From Neolecta irregularis DAH-3 (lineage: Eukaryota; Ascomycota; Neolectomycetes; Neolectales; Neolectaceae), in NCBI GenBank assembly GCA_001929475.1, contig LXFE01002711.1, forward strand, positions 1 to 51,426: a DNA stretch of 51,426 bases, given 5' to 3'. This document shows positions 21,267 to 33,037 of the stretch, piece by piece; position 1 is the stretch's first letter; every line of letters begins with the position of its first letter. Made by a program: the position numbers and the translations under genes. The notes under the pieces are model-generated. The model did no database searches. It saw only the letters and a program-made list of their open reading frames with translations, and had not been told where the DNA came from.

Positions 21267-23009
21267 ATGGGGCTTCTATCAGGGTTTTCTGCTGCTCTTG
21301 CCTTTTCATCAGTCGCTTCCACTAGTATATCTTCTATTTCTATCATTGTATGACGCCCCCATCATTATTAGCAGCTATTAAGGACCAAGGGGACGAAACT
21401 GTTCGATGCCAGTGGGCAAGAGTTCTTCGTCCAGGGGGTTGCCTACCAACAGGAAAATACCAATTCAGCTACCATAATAACGGATCCGTTGGCCAATGCC
21501 GCTGCCTGCCACCGTGACGCCCCGCTTATGCAGAAGCTCGGTATAAATACGATTCGAACTTATGCTATTGATCCCACGCTCGACCATAAGGAATGCATGG
21601 CTGAGTTTGAATCTGTGGGTAAACTTTCATTCCCGATTGCACTTGTTGACTTGCAGGTATCTATGTAGTGTCAGATTTGTCCCAGCCTAGAGCGTCGATC
21701 AATCGTGATGACCCGCTCTGGGATACCACTCTCTTCGATCGTTATACTGCTGTCGTCGATGCGCTCGCTATCTATCCCAATGTAATTGGCTTCTTTGCTG
21801 GGAATGAAGTTTCAAGTAATATAACAAACTCAGTTGCATCAGCTTTCGTCAAGGCTGCTATTAGAGATACTAAAGCCTATATCGCTCAGAAGAATTACAA
21901 AAATTTGTTTGTTGGTTACGTATGGTCTTGTTTCAGCTATGTTATGCTGATAGATAACAGGCTGCTAATGACGATCCGCTTATCCGTGACTCATTGGGCC
22001 AATATTTCGCCTGTGGCAATGAGACGGATCGGGCTGACCTTTTCGGTTACAACATTTACAGTTGGTGTGGGAAATCTGATATGCAAAAATCTGGATACGA
22101 CAAGCGAATAGAGGCATCTTCACCACCTGACCCTCACTAATCTCAAGGAATTCCAGAAGTATCCGATCCCGTCAATCTTCTCCGAGGTTGGATGTAACTT
22201 GGTAGAGTCAGCCCGTCCCTTCACAGAAATTGAAGCTATCTACGGCGATCAAATGGCACCAGTCCTCTCTGGCTGTATCGTATACATGTGGTTCCAAGAA
22301 GAGAACGACTACGGCTTAGTTAACGTCAGTGGCGACCAGGTTACACTTCGTCAGGATTACACCAATCTTCAAACCGAATTGGCCAAAGTCAATCCTACTC
22401 GAGCACAAAAGAGCTCATACAAGCCTTCGTCCAGTCTACTGGAATGTCCCTCTGATGCGACTGCTTGGCCTGTCTCTAATGTCCTTCCTCCCTCGCCGAA
22501 TAAGGATCTGTGCTCTTGCATGATTGCCTCCTTGTCTTGTGTTGTTGCTGATAATGTCGAAAGTAAGGATTACGGAACGATCTTTGGGCAGGTATGCGGA
22601 GCGTCATCATGTGACGGTATTCATGCGAATGGAACGACAGGAGAGTATGGAGCATATAGTATGTGTCAGGCCAAAGAGAAGCTCTCTTTTGCTCTTAATC
22701 AGTACTACAAGAAGCAAAATTACGCTTCCACCGCCTGCGACTTTAATGGTCAGGCCAAAATTCAATCTCCCAAAACTAGTGGATCATGCAAAAGTATCCT
22801 GTCTGAAGCCGGCACAGATGGTACTGGGAAAGTGTCATCAAGCATCTCGGCATCGTCAAAGGGTGTGTTGTTTTTTTTAAAGCTACTCACGGAAAGGCTC
22901 TGGCTCATCGTCCGGCAAGAGCGCTGGTGTTGTGCTTTCTTTCAACACAATCAAAACAGCTTTAGTCGTTGCAGGTGCTCTTGGGTTCGGGATGGTGTTG
23001 GTCTACTGA
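21267..23009 (+). CDS. GH72 beta-1,3-glucanosyltransferase with CBM43, copy 1 (GAS/GEL family)
   Basis: GAS/GEL enzymes elongate beta-1,3-glucan chains at the cell surface. A signal peptide ([18 protein letters not shown]) opens the gene. The GH72 domain shows [55 protein letters not shown] (acid/base Glu) and [10 protein letters not shown] (nucleophile Glu). A Cys-rich CBM43/X8 module follows ([30 protein letters not shown]), then a Ser-rich tail and a hydrophobic C-terminus fit for GPI anchoring. Two splice oddities: a GC-AG intron at 22114-22147 is needed to join KRIE to EFQKYPIPS. Intron 1 (canonical ends 21325-21371) leaves a one-base frame mismatch before TKGTKLF. That could be a base error, a non-canonical site or early decay. 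Confidence 0.9.
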
Positions 23010-23370
23010 GCGTTTGTACGTTCGCCTTTCTATTATATTGATTTATTCCTCCGGAGTGATTGGCCCTTTTTGTTTTTGTAATTTCTCGGTTCAAGTGGTA
23101 TGGAATGAATTCTGATTCTTCTATTTCTGAATACCTGTTTTCCTCGGGGCTTGTGGTATCCAGGAAGAGTGGTCTTTCGGCCCTTTGTTCTTTTCAATGG
23201 ACTGACAAAAGTCAGACAACAAAACATTGCAAAGATGTGTGCCAAGCAAGACACGTCCGAGGCTAAAAATAGATATGCGCTCCCCCTTTGGTACGCCACC
23301 GAAATACCGCGCTTCTTAAAATCTCCTTCCGCCATTGCTCGGTCCACTCCAATTTGTGTTCCCACTCATA
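23010..23370. promoter_or_regulatory. Promoter region between the two GH72 genes
   Basis: About 360 nt between the tandem GH72 genes, holding the 3' flank of copy 1 and the promoter of copy 2. It contains C/T-rich runs close to the ATG. I see no clear TATA box and no conserved ORF. Confidence 0.4.
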
Positions 23371-25107
23371 ATGAAGAGTTCTTCTTTCTCTATAGCTGCT
23401 GTGCTGCTGTTGTCAACTTCTGTTTTTGCAACCCTCGATCCTATTGTCTCAAAGGGCACAAAGTTCTTCTACAAGACTTCTGGCACCCAGTTCTATATCA
23501 AAGGCGTGGCCTATCAGCAGGACCTGACAAACGCGACAACGAACGTGTCCTATGTAGATCCTCTGGCAGACTCAGCTGCCTGTACGAGAGACGTTCCCTA
23601 CCTCAAAGCGCTGGGCGTGAATGCAGTCAGGACCTATGCGATCAATCCTACCCAGGACCACTCGACCTGTATGCAACTTCTCGACGCAGCAGGTGCATTG
23701 CTTCATCCTTCGTATTTTTGTGCTGATTGCTCAGGCATATACGTGGTTTCTGACTTATCGGAACCTCGCAACTCAATCAACAGAGATGACCCTATTTGGA
23801 ATGTTGCATTGTTTACTCGCTACACTCAAGTTATCGACAGTCTTGCCCCCTACTCCAATGTTCTTGCATTCATTGGCGGAAACGAGGTTTCTAACAACAG
23901 TACTAATACGGATGCCTCCGCCTTTGTCAAAGCAGCTGTTCGGGATTCAAAAGCATATCTCGCTGCAAAGGGCTATCGAGATATTCCGGTTGGATATGCA
24001 GCCAATGACGATGCAGACATCCGTTTAGACATGGCCCAGTATTTTGCATGTGGCAACACCACCGAGCGCGTCGACTTCTAGTATCATATTTCTTTCAATC
24101 AGGACTGACATGAAAGCGCTGCCAATATATACAGTTGGTGTGGCACCTCTACATTTACAGACTCTGGCTATCAGCAACGTACACAGGTACCGTTGAACTA
24201 GTTGTATAACCAATTGATTCATAGGACTTCTCGACCTACCCCGTTCCTGTATTCTTTGGCGAATTTGGATGCAATCTTGTTCAACCACGTCCATTTACCG
24301 AAGTCGAAGTAATATTTGGTCCTCAGATGACCCCGGTATGGTCTGGTGGCCTCGCTTATATGTGGGTTCAAGAAGCCAATAATTACGGTCTTGTCGAAAT
24401 CAACGGGAACACTGTTACTCTCCTTCAAGACTACCAGAACTACAAAGCAGAACTAGCCAAAATTAACCCAATTACGGTCAACATCAACGCGTACACGCCT
24501 ACTCGCTTGACAATTGATTGCCCGGCCAGTGGTCATTCATGGGCTGCTTCAACACTCCTACCACCTACGCCAAACCAAAGTCTTTGCACCTGCATGGTTT
24601 CCAGTCTGAGTTGCGTTGCTAGCTCGAGCCTTTCTGCTACTCAAGTTGCAAGTAGCTTTGCTACTGTGTGCGGCCTGGTCAGCTGTGCTGGAATCAACGC
24701 TAACGGAACTACCGGTGTTTACGGAGCCTACAGTATGTGTGGAGCCAACGATCAACTCTCGTTCGTTTTCAACCAGTATTACATTGCACAAAAGAAAAAT
24801 CCCTCTGCCTGCGATTTTGGGGGTGCTGCCAAGTTAACAACGCCTTCATCGGTATCCTCTAACTGCCAATCCCTGATGGGGCAAGCCAAGAGTGACGGTA
24901 CAGGTGCTGTCCAAGCTACATCAACCGACCTTGTCGCCGCTAGTTCTGGTGTGTTCACATAAGTGACTACTACTAATTTCCATTTTAGGAGGCTCGGACG
25001 GTACATCAAGCAGTAAATCCAAAGATTCCAGTGCCGCTACTATTGGAAGTTCCAAACTTGCCTTCGTTATTGCTGGTGTGTTCGCGATGTGCTTATCGCG
25101 GTTCTAG
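23371..25107 (+). CDS. GH72 beta-1,3-glucanosyltransferase with CBM43, copy 2 (GAS/GEL family)
   Basis: A tandem paralogue of the preceding gene. Signal peptide MKSSSFSIAAVLLLSTSVFA; then SKGTKFFYKTSGTQFYIKGV, ALGVNAVRTYAINPTQDHS, YVVSDLSEPRNSINRDDP, FIGGNEVSNN (acid/base Glu), YAANIYSWCG and FFGEFGCNLVQPRPFTEVE (nucleophile Glu). The CBM43 shows CTCMVSSLSCVAS, VCGLVSCAGINANGTTG and MCGANDQLSFVFNQYY. A Ser/Thr tail follows, and the hydrophobic end (LAFVIAGVFAMCL) suggests a GPI signal. The introns I resolved are GT-AG and the frame is intact. The ATG at 23371 is chosen because it starts the signal peptide directly. The gene is convergent with MSH2, about 143 nt between stops. Confidence 0.93.
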
Positions 25108-25250
25108 GGTTTGGTACTCACGGAATATCATTACCAGGACGGCCGGTTTTGGTTTCAGTCTTAGATACCGACTCATTAAACATCATTCTTGAAACTTAGT
25201 GTATATTTTAGTGCAAGGCAGTAATGGAATTTGCCAAAACTCTTTATTGT

Positions 25251-28200
25251 TTATAAAGTCTCAATTGCGTCTTTTATGAATGCAAGATTCATTACGTCTT
25301 TTCCTCGATCGCTCTCCAGAACGTCCCGAAATTTGGCAAGCATCTCTTCTTCAGTCATATTCTGCAAATCGATTGAATTTTTCCATTCAATGAGCAACTC
25401 CTTCATTAACCTCGAGCCTTCTTCAATTTCTTCTTTCGAACATTTCATCCGTGTGTTCATTCCTTTCCCCGAAAAATCTTCCAGTTCATTCGCCTTTCTC
25501 TTTGCCATTTTAACGACTTTCTCCGGGAACCTCGCTATCTCCGCAACATGAATGCCGAACGATTGATCACAAATTCCTTCCTCGATTTTATATAATAAGG
25601 TAATTTCTCTGGATTCGCCATTTTCCCCTACATGTGCCACTACATGCAAGTTTTTAACCACTGGGCTCCCATTAGCGAGAACGGTTAGTTCGTGAAAGTG
25701 AGTGGCGAATAGCGTAAATGCTTTGATATTGTTTATTATGTGCTCTGAAATTGCCCACGCGAGACCAAACCCGTCTGTTGTAGAGGTGCCTCGACCTAAT
25801 TCGTCAATGATAATGAGAGAATCTGATGTTGCTGTCTTGAGAATAGTGGCAGTTTCAAGCATCTCTTGCTGGAACAGTCAGTAGAGGAAGGTTAGATATG
25901 TATTCACCATAAATGTAGAGACGCCCTTTAGTTGTGAATCACTTGCACCTACTCGAGCCAAGATACAGTCAAAAATGCATAGCTCAGCTTCGAGACAAGG
26001 AACGAAACAACCTACTTGGGCCATCAAAGCGATGACTCCGATAAGTCGGATATAGGTTGATTTTCCGCCCTTTTTGTCAATATTACTCGGTTTTTTTTGG
26101 CGACGAGTACCATATTCGGACCAGTGATGATAAGAAACTCGGATTTTCCACGCTCCAGAAGAACATCATTTGGTATGAAACTAACATCATCCTGTACTTC
26201 GAGACATGGGTGTCGAGCTTCAACAAGAACACACTTTTCCTGGCCTCGTTGGTTCATTTTGGGCCGAACGTAAGGTGCCGGTGCATACACAGAAACATGA
26301 GCAAAGCTTTCATGGTCAGCATCTAGTCACTGAACATATACCATACCTAATAATAACGTCCAAATGAGCAATTACACCGGCTAATTTCTCAAGCACAGGA
26401 CAATAACTTGCTGCAATTTCAACAACTTCTTTTACGAGTCCTGCTTGATGAGACTTGTAGCTCCGCTGGCACTCTTCATATTCCTTTGACAAGGACATCA
26501 ACTTTTTCGTCGTAAAGATAACTCCATTTTTCTGAGTAGCGAGATCTATATATTCTTTTTTCCCTCGCAAGCATGCAGAATCTGTTCGTGTAACCCTGAG
26601 GCTGTAGTTATGGACCATATGTTGTTCCAGTTTTAGCTTCTTAGTCGTATCCATTCCTAGGACGTCTCCGACTTCAATGTGAATTTCTTCGATTCCCGAT
26701 TTCAGGTCATTTAATCTATTCCGAATCTCTTGAAGACTTTCATCGAAATCTACTTTGATAAGAAATTCGTGATTGTCTAAAGCCTCGAGATCGATCGTGG
26801 TTTCTACCATCTCTTGAAACTTGTCCAGATTCACAATGTGTCCACGGAATGGATCAGTATATGTCTTTTTGATTAAATCAGAGTGCTTCTCATCAATTAT
26901 TGCCTCGAGATTCTCGACAAAGGATGGAAGTCGGATTGCGAGTTGATAGACTCTTACTACATCTTCGATCCCGGAAATTTGCTTCTGCAGTCGTTTAGCG
27001 AGCCGGTTGAGGTCCGGAACCGCTTTCAAAAGATCTTCTTGAAAAATCTGTCTAACCTCCGAATGTTCAACAAAGGCCTCGACTAGAGTATGACGGTCTT
27101 GAATTTCAGAGAATGACATCAAGGGTTGTTTGAGCCATTGAGACAATAATCGTGTACCCAGTGAGGATTTGCATTTATTGAGTAAACCGAAAAGGGACAT
27201 GCTTTTGTTGGCACCTTCGCGAGGACTTGGCATCAGGTTAAGAGCCTTCACTGCTGATGCATCCAGTTTCATAAAGTGAGCGAGGTCGTGTTGATATAGC
27301 TGATATTGGCCGAAATTTGTAGAGTCTGAGAGAAGCTTTCATTAATTTAGAATGCTACTGATGAAGTTACGTTCAGATATCGAATTAAAGCTGCAAGAGC
27401 AGAAGATGCAACTTTGAGGTCTAATTGGGCTCCCGATTAGTTGGCGCTGTTATCATGAAGACTTACGTAAAACAGAAGTGTTTACATCGCCATTCATAAG
27501 GCGTCTGAGATCTTGGGCAATATCTCGGGAATTGAAATCTACGGCTCGTTTCTCGGTGATAACAATGCCACATCGATCAATTGTTTCCCGAATCTTGGTC
27601 AAGTCGTAATCCTTCTTTTGGTCCTGCTGCAGTACACATTCCTTTGCTCCCAATTGAATCACAAGAGACTGTGGGGTCAGTGCGAATCCTCCGAAGACAG
27701 TACTTCTAAATTAGAGAAGACTTCGTTGTCTATGAACTCGCAAACTCCCAGCTCTCTAAGATTTGCATTTGCAAATCCAACGCCAACTAGTCTTCCTTCG
27801 ACATTGACTTGTAATTTGACAGCGATGATGACGGGATTCGAATTGAGGTCCCTATAGCCAAGCATAAGCTCTTCGACATCTTGAAGATTCCCGGGGGATG
27901 CCTTGTTGTAAGTGCCCTTTCTTTAAGAAGAAATGGACCTGTTTAGCAAGATGAAAGGATTTATTTCGTGAATTGTCACTTGCCCATATCTCAATACGCA
28001 AATTTCGGTTGACGAGCGCGTCATGAAGAAAGGTCCTGAAGGCCGTCTTTGAAAGAGTACAAGATGCAAGGCCACCGTTGCCGTTTGATGTTTTCCCCAG
28101 ATATTTCAGAATGGTCGTAGTTCGATAAACTGCCTCTGAGACAAATGCCGCGTCTGGACCATGAACACTATAGAAATCCTTTATCATTCAATTGATGGAG

Positions 28201-28378
28201 CAGGGTAATGACCACATACACCTCTCTCAAACAGCCTGATGGTTGAGGAATCTTTCTGGGGCAGGTTCCTGTAAAAGGAGATAAAGCCCGCAGCATCGTC
28301 TGCTCATGTCAGTAAACCCCCATAGTGTTGCTATGCACCCAATACCAGATCTGGACGATCGTCCTTCTTTACAGCCAT
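25251..28378 (-). CDS. MSH2: MSH2, DNA mismatch repair MutS homologue
   Basis: Msh2 pairs with Msh6 or Msh3 to detect mismatches. The ATG at 28378 starts [14 protein letters not shown], then splices to [20 protein letters not shown] and [17 protein letters not shown], the mismatch-binding domain with the short Msh2 N-terminus. The connector, lever and clamp follow ([44 protein letters not shown]). The ATPase has Walker [16 protein letters not shown] (split by an intron after GPNM), then [18 protein letters not shown], Walker [17 protein letters not shown] and ATHFHELT. The C-terminal helix-turn-helix region ends at 25251. All introns I checked are GT-AG. The gene is divergent from ATG26 with about 119 nt between starts. 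Confidence 0.95.
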
Positions 28379-28497
28379 GGAATTTGGAGGTTGCAGTATC
28401 GCTATGGCCTTTCAGGACGGACCTCACGTTGATGAACGATCCGTGATCGCGGTGTTGAACCCCACCACATCCCTGTTTCCCTGTATAGCACGGGAGC

Positions 28498-31400
28498 ATG
28501 GACCAGGACGACCGCGATTTTGCTCAGGCACCATATGGTGGTGGGTTTTTGCAGCTTGTGAACACTGGTATCCGCTGCATCTCTCGTCGGCTAACCATTA
28601 CAGCTGCCAAACTGGAAAACAGCCAGGAAGATGTAAATAAGAAAGACCCGGATTATCGTAGGTCTTGAATCCGGAACCCTGCTCAGTTTTCAGCCGTTGC
28701 ATTCGTTGTTCGGCACATGGCTTCATCGATCCGCCATTTGCCGGAGAACAGAACCTACGAAAGCCCAGTTGCGTCGGAAGACGAGGAAGCTCAGTACGAT
28801 CAAACGATGAGGGCAGGTCAATTTTCAAGCCGTCAAGCTTCCACCACAGATTCAAATTATGCTGAACATCTCGCTCAGTCAGAATTACGGCAACGGTCGG
28901 ACTCAAATACATCTACTTTGGATCTGGCAGCAAAGTTACAACAGATCTTCAAGCTCGCAGAGACAGAGGAAATTATTGGTGGTAATGCCGCAACCACTAT
29001 CTGCAGTTGACATTTGACAGAATATCCATGCTGGTTATTAAATACAGTCCTGGTGCAAGGATACATGTATATCACTAAATATCGAATATGTTTCTATGCA
29101 TATTTGCCTCAAAAAGTGCTTTAATATACACATCGGTTAAACTCTTACTCCAAGGATACAATTGTGAAATCGGGTTATTTATCGAAGAAATCTCGGGCGA
29201 CACGGCGTTTATTACGATTTTATGCCCAAATTAAGAATGAAGTCCTAACTTATTATTCCGATCCCAATGTAGTTCTCTCTTTAACAACTATCTGCTGATG
29301 CTCTAGGATTTGTATTTCCCAAGTGGTCAGATAGATCTACGATATGCAGATGACGCCGAATTATCAGATGTCAATGAACGTGGCAAAAGTAGCCATTTCA
29401 AACTTTACACCCAATTAAAGACCAATCTGTTTAAGGCTGATTCGGAAGCCAGTGCGTCAGAATGGGTCAAAGCTATCAAGAAAGTCATTTTCTGTTGTAA
29501 AAATGACGGCGACGCTGTCAAGGTGAACCTAAATTTGACCAATCTCACATCTAGGTCGACATTCCAATTGCTAATATTATCGATGTCGAACAATGTGATG
29601 CCCTAGAGTTTGCTAGCACGACAAGAATCAAAGCCATTCACGATGAGACCTTCGCAGTCCTTGATGTAAGTATCCCTAGACTACTGGATACTGAGAGATA
29701 GCACTACTTCTCGTTCTTCAGCGACAATCTTGATGCAGCCGAGGTGATACAAAGATTAGTTGAGCAACACGTCCCTGTTTCGACAAAGGCAATTGCTTCA
29801 TCAGATTCTCCGAAACCCATGATCGAGCAGGTCCGGAATACCGCATTTTCTCTCCATCCTGATCAGCCTTCAAAAATACGCAAATCTTGCGACTCTAGAC
29901 GGACGTCCTCGGATCTATTGCGTTCGTCCATAGATTTGTCGAGATCATCTATGGATTCCCAACGATCACAGACGGGTTATCCCACTGACAAGGGACATTC
30001 ACTGAAGAAACATAAAAAGAAACCTTCAATATCCTCTTTATCGTCTCCGCTCAGAAAGCTTGGTTTCATGAGTTCAAGGAAAAGTAAACTGAAAAAGGAA
30101 GATCCTGGCTCATTTGGGCTCGGAGCCTTGACGTTATCTCTCGAAGAGATTAACAAAACCGGAAACGATAGCTCTCTTTTCCAAGACTCTCCTGAACATT
30201 CGACTACCGATAGCGAAGGGAACCCACCAACTGGCGAAAAGCCTGTTCCGGCTTGGAACATCGCCGAATGGATGCGCAAACGATCTGTCGCTATTGGAAG
30301 CAATTTTCCTGGGAAAACATACGTCGATCGAGTATCTGGGATGTTGACTGGCGACTCCCCTCTTCGCGACAAGGGACTTCCAGAGAGCCCTACAATGCTT
30401 ATTTATTCTGATGAAGATGAAGAAGATGACGATCCGGAAAAAGAGGCATCCGAAGAACGTTTCAGAGCTCATTTCGCAGCGCCTCCAGAAGAAAAGCTAT
30501 TACAAACATTTAATGGGTTTGTTTTTCGAACGTTTCCTTTACAAGGAAAGCTATATCTCAGTGATGCACGGTTCTGTTTTCGAAGTACTCTTGTCGGCAC
30601 ACGAACAAAGGTATATTCTGAAGTGTTAACTAGTTAACATCCAGATGATTATCCCTCTAAAAGATATCGAGAATGTTCATAAACAAAAGGGATATGCTCC
30701 AGGTTTCCATGGGCTTGTTGCCGTTATCAAAAGCCGTGAAGAGTTGTTCTTCGAATTTATCCAAAGTAAAGATAGAGATGAGTGTGCCTCAATGCTTCTG
30801 GAAATGATTGAAAGATGTGAAAATAACGATCTATCGGAACAAATTGCAGCTTTGAAGGAACGAGTAGAAAAAGATCGACTAGACCATCTAGCACTCGAAC
30901 GAGCCCATAAAAAGCATCACAGTGACATTAACCGCCCGCCCCCGGAGAATGTTAGTCAAGGTTGGGTCGTTATTGATTCGACGCCATACTCATTCCTAGA
31001 TCACCCACCCATTTTGTTTGACTCTCCACAAACTTCTATGGTCAACTTTAAACCTACAGCATCTCTTCGAATAACCTGCTTAACCATCGGTTCGCGAGGC
31101 GATGTGCAGCCTTTCGTTGCTTTATGTAAAGGTCTAAAAAAAGAAGGACATCAAGTTAAGATTGCAACTCACGAAGAGTTTCGAGGGTGGGTGAGTGATC
31201 ACGGAATTGGTTTTGCGCCTGTAGCTGGAGATCCAGCCGAACTGATGAGAATTTGTGTCGAGCACGGGCTTTTTACAGTTTCTTTCATTCGCGAAGCTAC
31301 CGCAAAAGTATACTGAATCTTTCGGGGGAATCTATGATCTTACCTGATAGTTCCGTACCTGGATAGACGATCTCTTGACGTCAGCATGGAGCGCCTGCCA

Positions 31401-32694
31401 ATACACAGATGTTCTCATTGAAACTCCCAGTGCAATGGCAGGACTACATATTGCCGAGTCTTTGGGAATACCATATTTTCGAGCATTTACGATGCCCTGG
31501 ACACGAACCCGTACCTATCCACATGCTTTTGCCGTGCCCGATAGCAAGAAAGGTGGAAACTATAACGCCATGACTTACACACTATTTGACAATCTATTTT
31601 GGCGCGCAATTTCAGGTCAGGTCAACAGTTGGCGGAAGAAGACGTTGAATATCGGTGCGACAAATATGACAAAGATGCGTACTCACAAAATCCCGTTCAT
31701 CTACAACTTCAGCCCAACCGTCGTTCCTCCACCCATTGATTGGCATGAATGGGTCAGAATCTCTGGTTATTGGTTCTTGGACAACTCCGACAGTATTTCA
31801 GGCAAGGACTGGGAACCACCCGATGATCTTTCGCAATTCATCCGAAAGGCAAGAGCTGATGAAAAGAAACTAATCTACATTGGGTTTGGCTCTATCGTTG
31901 TTTCGGATCCAAAGGCAGTTACAAAGAATGTTGTTGAAAGTGTTATGAAGGCAGACGTTCGTTGTATTTTGTCGAAGGGGTGGTCCGACCGGCTTGACAA
32001 GAACGCTGCTAGTGAGCCGGAAGTACCCCTCCCGCCGGAAATCCTTCAAATCAGGTCAGCACCTCATGATTGGCTTTTCCAACAGATCGACGCTGCTGTG
32101 CATCACGGCGGCGCTGGTACTACAGGCGCAAGCCTAAGAGCTGGTATCCCTACGGTGATCAAACCATTCTTTGGAGATCAATATTTTTGGGGAAGCCGGA
32201 TCGAGGACCTTGGAGTCGGAGTACAAGTAAAGAAGCTGAATGTCAACAGTTTGACGAGAGCCTTAAAAGCAGTGGACGACCCAAAAATTATTGCAAAGGC
32301 GAAGGTTATCGGAGAGAAAATTAGATCGGTAAGTAGAGCCATCAGTTATGTGCAGCTAAAGGCTTAGGAAAATGGTATTAAAGCTGCGATCGAAATGATC
32401 TATCGAGATCTTGAATACGCTCGCAATCTTGTCCAAAATCCACACGCTCAGTCAGGTCATGAACCATCCGATGCGGAAGAATCGTTTGTCTATGTTGGTG
32501 ATGATGATGGTGCACAAATTAGTCCCCGCCTAGGGGCTACATCCGAATCAGAGGATTTTGATGATCGAGATATAATGGAAGTTCCTTCTAATGTCGATAC
32601 TGCAGAACAGACATCAATTGGGCAAACCGCCCGTAATATTTTGAAGACTATTTCGTTTCCCACTATTCCTCCTTCTAAAGGTTCGTCTCATTAA
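28498..32694 (+). CDS. ATG26: ATG26/UGT51-type UDP-glucose:sterol glucosyltransferase
   Basis: This enzyme glucosylates ergosterol at membranes and, in some yeasts, helps pexophagy. The probable start at 28498 ([16 protein letters not shown]) joins by a GT-AG intron to [16 protein letters not shown]; a start at the second methionine (28717) is possible. Then comes the first GRAM half ([19 protein letters not shown]), a PH domain ([30 protein letters not shown]), a long Ser/Lys-rich linker and the second GRAM ([20 protein letters not shown]). The GT domain begins [20 protein letters not shown]. It contains [20 protein letters not shown] and [20 protein letters not shown], the UDP-sugar signature of sterol glucosyltransferases. 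The introns are GT-AG. The order GRAM-PH-GRAM-GT is diagnostic of fungal ATG26. Confidence 0.95.
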
Positions 32695-33037
32695 ACTCTT
32701 CCTCAGAATCCAGGTCACTGGAGTTAATCCTATCCGTTCGGCGTGATTAGGTGTTGGGTGTTTTGTAATGCGGTTTTTGTGTGAAATACAGCAAATAATT
32801 TTTTTTTTCTTTTACTTCCATTTAGAATAAATTTTGGGAACAGATATAATCCCTTCATTATCAAATGGTAAACCCGTATACTAATGGTCATCGGTAGTTA
32901 TACCTTTATGGCGTTTAACCGAACGAACCGCCATAATTCCGCTTGCGTACCCGCGATCTCGGCATTCGAGATATCAATGCAACCAACCTCAGAGAGCTTA
33001 AGTGTCAGCAAAAACGCTCTGTGTATACTGTAGACTG
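32695..33037. other. Intergenic: ATG26 3' flank and FCP1 promoter
   Basis: About 340 nt with T-rich and A/T-rich runs (a run of nine T near 32800). I see no conserved ORF, RNA gene or repeat. Confidence 0.4.

Noticed and set aside
26883-27086. Plus-strand ORFs inside MSH2
   Set aside because: Shadows of the conserved minus-strand MutS core.
28227-28499. 90-codon minus-strand ORF at the MSH2 start
   Set aside because: It is out of frame with the MSH2 N-terminus ([20 protein letters not shown]), which is explained by exons from the ATG at 28378.
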